A DNA stretch of 64,000 nt from Nitrospira sp. (GTDB taxonomy: Bacteria; Nitrospirota; Nitrospiria; Nitrospirales; Nitrospiraceae), in NCBI GenBank assembly GCA_030692565.1, contig JAUYAO010000045.1, positions 1 to 64,000 of the forward strand. Reading direction: 5' to 3'. The notes below the pieces were generated by a model. It searched no databases. It was not told where the DNA came from and worked only from the letters and a program-made list of their open reading frames with translations. Positions 58,996 through 64,000 of the stretch are shown here, one piece after another; position 1 is the first letter of the stretch, and every line of letters begins with the position of its first letter. The translations under genes were made by a program, and so were the position numbers.

Positions 58996-59442
58996 ATGAG
59001 TGAGAACGTTCAAGTCGTCTGCCCTCATTGCCGGAGCCTCAACCGCGTCCCGGAAGGTCGCTTGACCGATCGTCCCACTTGCGGTCAGTGCCACGCACCG
59101 CTTTTTACGGGACATCCCCTCGTGTTGACGCAGGCGGACTTCGATCGGCATGTTTCGCGCTCCGGGATCCCGCTCGTGGTGGATTTCTGGGCACCCTGGT
59201 GCGGACCCTGCAAGATGATGGCCCCTGCCTACGAGAAGGCTGCGACGAGGTTGGAGCCGCACGTTCGCCTGGCCAAGGTGAACACGGAGGAAGAGCAAGC
59301 GCTGGCGGCAAGGTTCGGGATTGCCAGTATCCCGACTCTGATGATCTTCCGCGGGGGACGTGAGGTGGCGCGGCAGCCCGGTGCCATGGGAGCACAGGAT
59401 ATCGAGCGCTGGATCCGTGGGCATCTCGCGCACGTTCGATGA
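58996..59442 (+). CDS. trxC: Thioredoxin 2
   Basis: 148 residues. An N-terminal zinc-binding region with CPHC and CGQC (residues 9-12 and 29-32), then a thioredoxin domain with active site WCGPC and cis-Pro in ASIPTLMIF. This is the TrxC type, a zinc-bearing, stress-linked disulfide reductase in the cytoplasm. No strong Shine-Dalgarno: the ATG at 58996 follows GGTTCATGT. The neighbouring gene on the opposite strand converges toward it. Confidence 0.93.
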   Translation: MSENVQVVCPHCRSLNRVPEGRLTDRPTCGQCHAPLFTGHPLVLTQADFDRHVSRSGIPLVVDFWAPWCGPCKMMAPAYEKAATRLEPHVRLAKVNTEEEQALAARFGIASIPTLMIFRGGREVARQPGAMGAQDIERWIRGHLAHVR

Positions 59443-59488
59443 GCCGGATCTGCCCGGGTATCTATCCGGACAGGGAGGCGGAGACCCG

Positions 59489-61642
59489 TCAGCGTGCGAC
59501 CCTGATTCTCGCATCCATAATCCGGCAACCGTGCTCTTCTGGCAGGGCGAAGATCGGGTTCAGGTCTAGCTCGCTGATCCCGGGAATTTCTTCGACGAGG
59601 CGGGAGAGACGCAACAGCACCTCTTCGATCGCCTTCACATCCGCTGCAGGCTGCCCCCGGTAGCCTTGCAGTAATCGATAGCCTTTAATCTCGCGCACCA
59701 TCTGAGATGCATCGCGATCGGTCAGCGGAGCGATGCGAAACTGCACGTCCCCGAGAATCTCGACATGAATTCCTCCGAGGCCGAATGCGAGCAAGGGGCC
59801 AAAGAGGGGATCGCGGGTCATGCCGGCCATCACTTCTATGTCGCCCGACAGCATCGGCTGCACTAGTACACCTTCCATCGCATCCGGTTTCCCTTCCTGC
59901 GCGAGCTTGGTCCTGATCGCTTCGAACGCGTCACGCACGGCCTGTTCATCGGCGAGGTTCAAACGTACGCCGCCGATCTCGGTCTTGTGCAGGATCGTTT
60001 GCGAGGCGAGCTTCACTGCCACAGGAAAGCCGATCTCACGTGCAGTTCTGACGGCATCCTCCGCAGTCGTGGCAAGCCCTCCTTGTGCCAGCGGGAGTTT
60101 CATCGCTGAGAGGAGCGCACGGGTTTCTTGCGTGGTCAGCCATCCCGGCCCACGGCTGGATAAGGCTTTGGCGCAAATCTCTTTGGCGGTTTCCAATTCG
60201 ACATTGGGGTAGTTCGGCATCTGCCCATGTGGCTCCCGCCGCCAAGCGTCATAGTCAATTGCGTGACGGATGATGCGGGCGGGAATCTCCGGATGCGGAT
60301 ACGTCGGAATGGTTTCTCCGTTCACGCTGAAGTTCCGGTCCAGATCTCCTTCCGCCACCCAGCAGATATAGACCGGCTTCTGTGTCCCGCTCGTCCGGCG
60401 GGCTGCGCGGATGCCCCGGATGATCCCGGCTGCCACGGGGGGATTGTCTTCGGCCCTGACCGAGACGTGGACGATGATGAGGGCGTCGATCTCCTCTGCC
60501 TTGAGCATCGTCTCGACGGCCTGTGCATGCTGCGCTTCTGTGGCAAATCCGATCACATCGACAGGATTTCTGAGGGCCGCTGTGGGAGGGAGAAAGGAGG
60601 CGAAGACGGATTGCGCCAGGTTGGATAATTCCGGAACCGTGAGCCCTTCCGTTGCGCAACTGTCCGCGCAGAGCACGCCGGGACCGCCGGAATTCGTCAG
60701 GATGCCGATACGCTGCCCTTGAGGCACCGGCTGGGCGGAGAGGCCGGTCGCCAAGGCCAGAAAGTCGTCCAGCGTGTTCGCGCGGATCACGCCGCATTGA
60801 GTGAAGAGCGCGTCGACGGCGGTGTCGTTTGTGGCGAGCGCCGCGGTGTGCGATCCGGCTGCGGATTGGCCTGCCGATGTCTTGCCTGCCTTTAACGCGA
60901 TGATCGGTTTTTGCCGGCCTACTCGATCGGCAATTCGTCTGAACCGGTGAGGATCCACGATGGTTTCGAGATAGAGCAGGATCACGTCGGTGGATTCATC
61001 CTGTTCCCAGTATTCGAGCAGATCGATGACCGACACATCGATGTGGTTGCCGACACTGACGAAGCTGGAGAGGCCGAGATTCAATCGCCGGGCTGCCGTC
61101 ACGACGGCCAGTCCGAGCCCGCCGCTTTCCGAGGCGAAGGCCACTCGGCCGACCGGCGGGAATGCGGGGGTATAGGTCGCGTTGAGACGAACGGCGGGAT
61201 CGAGGTTCATCAGCCCGAAGCAATTCGGTCCGATCAAGCGTATCCCGTGCCGCCGGACCTTTTCCTGTAGTTGCTGTTCAAGCGAGAGCCCGGCCTCGCC
61301 GGTTTCCGCAAAGCCCGCTGTGATCAGGACGGCTGCCGGAATGTGTGCGGCGGCACATTCATCGATCACTGAGAGGACGAGTTGCGGTGGAACAGCAATG
61401 ATGGCGAGATCGACGGGGCTTGGTACCACGGTCAGCGAAGGGAACGTTTTGAGCCCTGCCACCTCGGTGGCGTGCGGATTGATTGGAAAGATCGTGCCGG
61501 GGAATTGACTGCCCAGGAGCGCGAGCAGGATGCGATGGCCGATACCAGCCGGTTCCCGCGATGCGCCGACGACAGCGACCGTGCGGGGATGGAAAAACGG
61601 CTTCAGGGAGTGTGGCCTGGAGAATTCCGTCGAAGGTTTCAT
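59489..61642 (-). CDS. Acyl-CoA synthetase (ADP-forming), fused alpha and beta parts
   Basis: 717 residues. CoA-binding domain with VAVVGASREPAGIG (about 24-37), succinyl-CoA synthetase-like domains with NCFGLMN, the phospho-His site GSHTAALA (about residue 265), then a C-terminal ATP-grasp domain (about 480-700). The enzyme makes acetyl-CoA or another acyl-CoA from the acid, CoA and ATP, or the reverse with ADP to give ATP. It could link the acetate formed by AckA to acetyl-CoA. It is last in a three-gene set on the - strand. Confidence 0.9.
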   Translation of the reverse strand: MKPSTEFSRPHSLKPFFHPRTVAVVGASREPAGIGHRILLALLGSQFPGTIFPINPHATEVAGLKTFPSLTVVPSPVDLAIIAVPPQLVLSVIDECAAAHIPAAVLITAGFAETGEAGLSLEQQLQEKVRRHGIRLIGPNCFGLMNLDPAVRLNATYTPAFPPVGRVAFASESGGLGLAVVTAARRLNLGLSSFVSVGNHIDVSVIDLLEYWEQDESTDVILLYLETIVDPHRFRRIADRVGRQKPIIALKAGKTSAGQSAAGSHTAALATNDTAVDALFTQCGVIRANTLDDFLALATGLSAQPVPQGQRIGILTNSGGPGVLCADSCATEGLTVPELSNLAQSVFASFLPPTAALRNPVDVIGFATEAQHAQAVETMLKAEEIDALIIVHVSVRAEDNPPVAAGIIRGIRAARRTSGTQKPVYICWVAEGDLDRNFSVNGETIPTYPHPEIPARIIRHAIDYDAWRREPHGQMPNYPNVELETAKEICAKALSSRGPGWLTTQETRALLSAMKLPLAQGGLATTAEDAVRTAREIGFPVAVKLASQTILHKTEIGGVRLNLADEQAVRDAFEAIRTKLAQEGKPDAMEGVLVQPMLSGDIEVMAGMTRDPLFGPLLAFGLGGIHVEILGDVQFRIAPLTDRDASQMVREIKGYRLLQGYRGQPAADVKAIEEVLLRLSRLVEEIPGISELDLNPIFALPEEHGCRIMDARIRVAR

Positions 61643-61660
61643 ATCGACCGATGGGACTCC

Positions 61661-62797
61661 TCAGTGGCCGGCCAATCCCGGCAGAAACGAGACGACGATC
61701 GAAATGGTGATCAGAACGATGATGATCCACTCCAACACCTCCATCCGCCAGGACGCGGCGCTCTCGGTCATCTTTCCGTAGATGCTGTCGAGCGTATGGA
61801 GTTTGCGGGTGATGCTGGTGTCCCAGGATTCCAGGTGAAAACGCAGCGAGAGCAGCCGGTGTACGCGGGCCAGATACTGGTCGCCGAACAGTTTGAGGGT
61901 GTTGGTGACTTGCTCGAATAAAATCGCTCCGTCCACCTGGAGTTGAGCGATGCGGCGGACGTTTGCGCGCGGCGCTCCCGGAAACCATGGACGGTCCCAG
62001 CGCCGCAGGGATGAGGCTTGATAGGCTTGATCCAAGGCCAGATCGAGCTGCTGATCCAGAAACCGCATTTCGAGCAGCTCTACATTGGCGAACTCTATCA
62101 CGGCCACGACGTCCTCCATGTCCCGGCCATAGATGAGTGTCGCGTTCCAATCGATGATGGCGACATCATCGGAGCCGAACGAGATGCGTTGGTTGAGGGA
62201 GTCGTGGACCTGCTGGTCTGCGAGTTCCAGCGTCTCCGACCGGAGGAGCCGCGCGAGAGGCTGGGCAAACCCCGTCAATAGCGTGTCCGGAGCGAGAGAC
62301 GGGGTGGCCTGTTCAATGTGCAGGATCACATAGTCTTCCACGAAGTCGGCAATATGAGGCCGCTCTGCGGCATCTCCGAGTCCGGTCAGGAGTTCTTCGA
62401 TCCGGCGGCGGGAATCGCTCAGCAGCGCCTCATTCTCATAGAGATCCTGGCTCAGCAGTTCCAGAGAACTGAAGGGGCCTTGGAGTGGAAGACTGTAGGA
62501 CACACACACGCCCCCGAAGTCGTACAGCAGCATATCCACGACCGGGCCGGTGCGGTATTGGCCGATGGCGATCGGATCGACATCGGCCGTTATCCGGAGC
62601 GGCGCCGGCGTATAGTCGAAATAGGCCGGAGCCCGCCGTTTGTGTTTCAGGCGGCTCCGTTCCGTGATGGCCGTAATGCGGCGTTCGGCTCGGGTCAGGT
62701 CGACGGAGCGGGCAATATCGTAGGCAAACAGCACGAAACAGGTTCCATGGTCGATATGAAACCCTGTCTGGGAGGAAGCTTTTGCCGCATCCGCCAT
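61661..62797 (-). CDS. RMD1/YagE (DUF155) family protein
   Basis: 378 residues. The N-terminal DUF155 core (CFVLFAYDIARSVDL, VDMLLYDFGGVCVSYSLPL, DYVILHIE) and the helical C-terminus with one transmembrane helix (about 350-372, IIIVLITISIVVSFLPGLAG) are typical. Yeast RMD1/SIF3 homologs act in meiosis and mitochondria; bacterial function is unknown. It lies 18 bases upstream of the synthetase gene and about 54 bases after the membrane protein gene. Confidence 0.85.
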   Translation of the reverse strand: MADAAKASSQTGFHIDHGTCFVLFAYDIARSVDLTRAERRITAITERSRLKHKRRAPAYFDYTPAPLRITADVDPIAIGQYRTGPVVDMLLYDFGGVCVSYSLPLQGPFSSLELLSQDLYENEALLSDSRRRIEELLTGLGDAAERPHIADFVEDYVILHIEQATPSLAPDTLLTGFAQPLARLLRSETLELADQQVHDSLNQRISFGSDDVAIIDWNATLIYGRDMEDVVAVIEFANVELLEMRFLDQQLDLALDQAYQASSLRRWDRPWFPGAPRANVRRIAQLQVDGAILFEQVTNTLKLFGDQYLARVHRLLSLRFHLESWDTSITRKLHTLDSIYGKMTESAASWRMEVLEWIIIVLITISIVVSFLPGLAGH

Positions 62798-62851
62798 GGA
62801 GAATTCCTGTCTTCCTGGCGTAAGGTGCCGGGTTCGGGACGCATAGGCACC

Positions 62852-64000
62852 TCACATAAGCCACTTGGGTTGAAGAAGCAAGATTGCGCCCAGTCCGACC
62901 ATCACCAGGCCGCTGGTCAGCTTCAGCCAACGGCCAGCCCGTTCTTGTAGTTTCGTGCGACTCAGCGTGGCGACCGCAATTGCAACCATGACCGCATCAT
63001 CGAACATGTAGGCCAGATTATAGAGGCCAAGGTACCCGTAGTATTTCCATGACGGTATCTGCTGCATGGTCAGAATCTGAGTATAGAGAGCGGGAAGCCC
63101 GGCGGTGCATAGCAGCTCGACGAGATTCACGAATCCTGCCAGGACGACGACTCCCGCCAGCGCGCCGGCGAGATGCTCGGCTTGAAGGATCTGCCTGGTG
63201 CGCGCATAGAGGCCGGGCTTGGCGGACTCGGGAATGCTCAACGAAAGGCCGCGGTGCAATGCAAAGAAGTCCTTCACATTGACGGATCCGATCAGGAACG
63301 CGATGCAGCCGAGACCGATCTGAACGGCTCTCGACAGGCCGATCAGGAGGAAGATATTCAGCCAGGCGGCCATGAAGGCAAAATAGACCAGACCGCTGAC
63401 GAGGACAAAGGTTCCGGCGATGAGGGCCATCTTCCGCCGGTCTTGAAGATTGACGAGGAGTGACAGCAGAAACAGCAGGACCCACATGGCGCAGGGATTG
63501 AATCCGTCCAGCAGGCCGATCGTGATCGTAAAGAGCGGTAAGCCCAGGTCCGTGACCCGTAATTCTCCGAGCCACCGGGACTGAATACTTTCGCCGGCGG
63601 TTGGCGCGACCGGGTGTGCGGGGGGGTGATCGAGTCGTGCAAGAATCTCGCTCCCGGTTGTGTCGGCCGATTGAAAGCCAATGATCAGTTCCGAGCCGAT
63701 GAGGAAGGCGGGTACGCCGAGGCTGCCCAGGCCTTGTTCGGTTCCCAAGTGTGAAAGCCGGCGGCGGGCAAGGCTGTCTTCCGCGATATCGTAGACGACT
63801 ATTCGCAGCCCCGGACGTGTTTGTCGGATGTCGGCGAGGAATGATTGTGCGACTTCGCAGTGAGGGCAGCCGGATCGGACAAAAACCTCAAGGTCGGGCG
63901 CGGGTTCTCCTGACTGGGCGCTGACTCCGCAGAAGCTGATCAGGAAGAGTGCGCAACCGATCGCCGCCCTGCGAATGAGTCCGGACCAGCGTGTGTCCCG
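62852..64000 (-). CDS. Thioredoxin-like/DsbD-like fused membrane protein, 5' end outside window
   Basis: On the - strand the frame stays open from the window edge (64000) to the stop at 62852, so the start is missing. The first visible residues include a hydrophobic segment (IGCALFLISFCGVSA), then a glutaredoxin-like domain with CPHC (VFVRSGCPHCEVAQSF), then about six transmembrane helices (from FTITIGLLDGFNPCAMWV) like CcdA/DsbD. The NPCAMW and VELLCTAGLPALY cysteines match the paired redox Cys of that family. It would carry reductant from the cytoplasm to periplasmic thiols or c-type cytochrome maturation. Confidence 0.85.
   Translation of the reverse strand, partial: RDTRWSGLIRRAAIGCALFLISFCGVSAQSGEPAPDLEVFVRSGCPHCEVAQSFLADIRQTRPGLRIVVYDIAEDSLARRRLSHLGTEQGLGSLGVPAFLIGSELIIGFQSADTTGSEILARLDHPPAHPVAPTAGESIQSRWLGELRVTDLGLPLFTITIGLLDGFNPCAMWVLLFLLSLLVNLQDRRKMALIAGTFVLVSGLVYFAFMAAWLNIFLLIGLSRAVQIGLGCIAFLIGSVNVKDFFALHRGLSLSIPESAKPGLYARTRQILQAEHLAGALAGVVVLAGFVNLVELLCTAGLPALYTQILTMQQIPSWKYYGYLGLYNLAYMFDDAVMVAIAVATLSRTKLQERAGRWLKLTSGLVMVGLGAILLLQPKWLM

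Noticed and set aside
1-64000. tRNA, rRNA or riboswitch genes
   Set aside because: I looked through the intergenic gaps for tRNA-like T-loops and known riboswitch cores by eye and found none convincing; a covariance-model search would be needed to exclude them.

Overview
The window is 64 kb of GC-rich bacterial chromosome, densely coded and almost entirely on the + strand; the exceptions are a type I restriction-modification locus (27.6-33.4 kb) and the last three genes (59.5-64 kb). I count 31 CXXCH heme-binding motifs in 21 genes, counting two genes whose frames are broken. Together with a Rieske/cytochrome b complex, phosphoketolase plus acetate kinase, an ADP-forming acyl-CoA synthetase and many small exported redox proteins, this suggests a chemolithotroph of the Nitrospira type (phylum Nitrospirota). 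That assignment is an inference: there is no rRNA, nxr or amo gene here to prove it.

Layout. 0-4 kb: end of a DUF1264 gene, a stand-alone zinc-binding CZB protein, an outer-membrane barrel, a DUF2892 protein, a monoheme cytochrome and an unrecognised exported helical protein. 4-9.5 kb: sulfide:quinone oxidoreductase, an RCK-gated potassium channel, a TauE/SafE exporter, and a Rieske protein followed by a cytochrome b fused to a cytochrome c domain. 9.5-14 kb: a two-gene RND efflux system. 14-20.3 kb: a tightly coupled HAD/ackA/xfp/ftsH operon that turns sugar phosphates into acetyl phosphate and then acetate plus ATP. 20.3-26.7 kb: an Mla-type lipid ABC transporter (mlaE with a built-in STAS domain, mlaF, mlaD, auxiliary lipoprotein), a cytochrome, a VIT-like membrane protein, an exported DsrE protein and an OsmC protein.

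26.7-33.6 kb is an accessory island: an antitoxin/toxin pair and a type I restriction-modification locus in which hsdM and hsdS each carry a one-base frameshift, with a four-helix-bundle gene between hsdM and hsdR. The island lies between an intact osmC and a decayed 3' fragment of a second osmC, and an AT-rich word repeat recurs in its genes and gaps.

33.8-59.4 kb is an array of exported redox proteins: a TsdA-like diheme cytochrome, sulfite dehydrogenase (sorA/sorB-like), a related set of di-, tri- and tetraheme cytochromes, cytochrome c peroxidase, Cu-Zn superoxide dismutase, a frameshifted cytochrome P460, two cytochrome c'-like proteins, two heme-PAS-like (DUF3365) proteins, hemerythrin and ferritin-like proteins, a Spy-like protein, a ZIP metal transporter, PPK2, CbpA/CbpM and thioredoxin 2. 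59.5-64 kb (- strand): a fused thioredoxin-like/DsbD-like membrane protein cut by the window edge, an RMD1-family protein and the acyl-CoA synthetase.

Read together, SQR (sulfide), the TsdA-like enzyme (thiosulfate), SorAB (sulfite), two DsrE proteins and a TauE exporter could form a sulfur-oxidation or sulfide-detoxification route feeding the quinone pool, the Rieske/cytochrome b complex and the soluble cytochromes. Three families of dispersed intergenic repeats, a (CT)12 microsatellite and four frameshifted genes are the main structural oddities.
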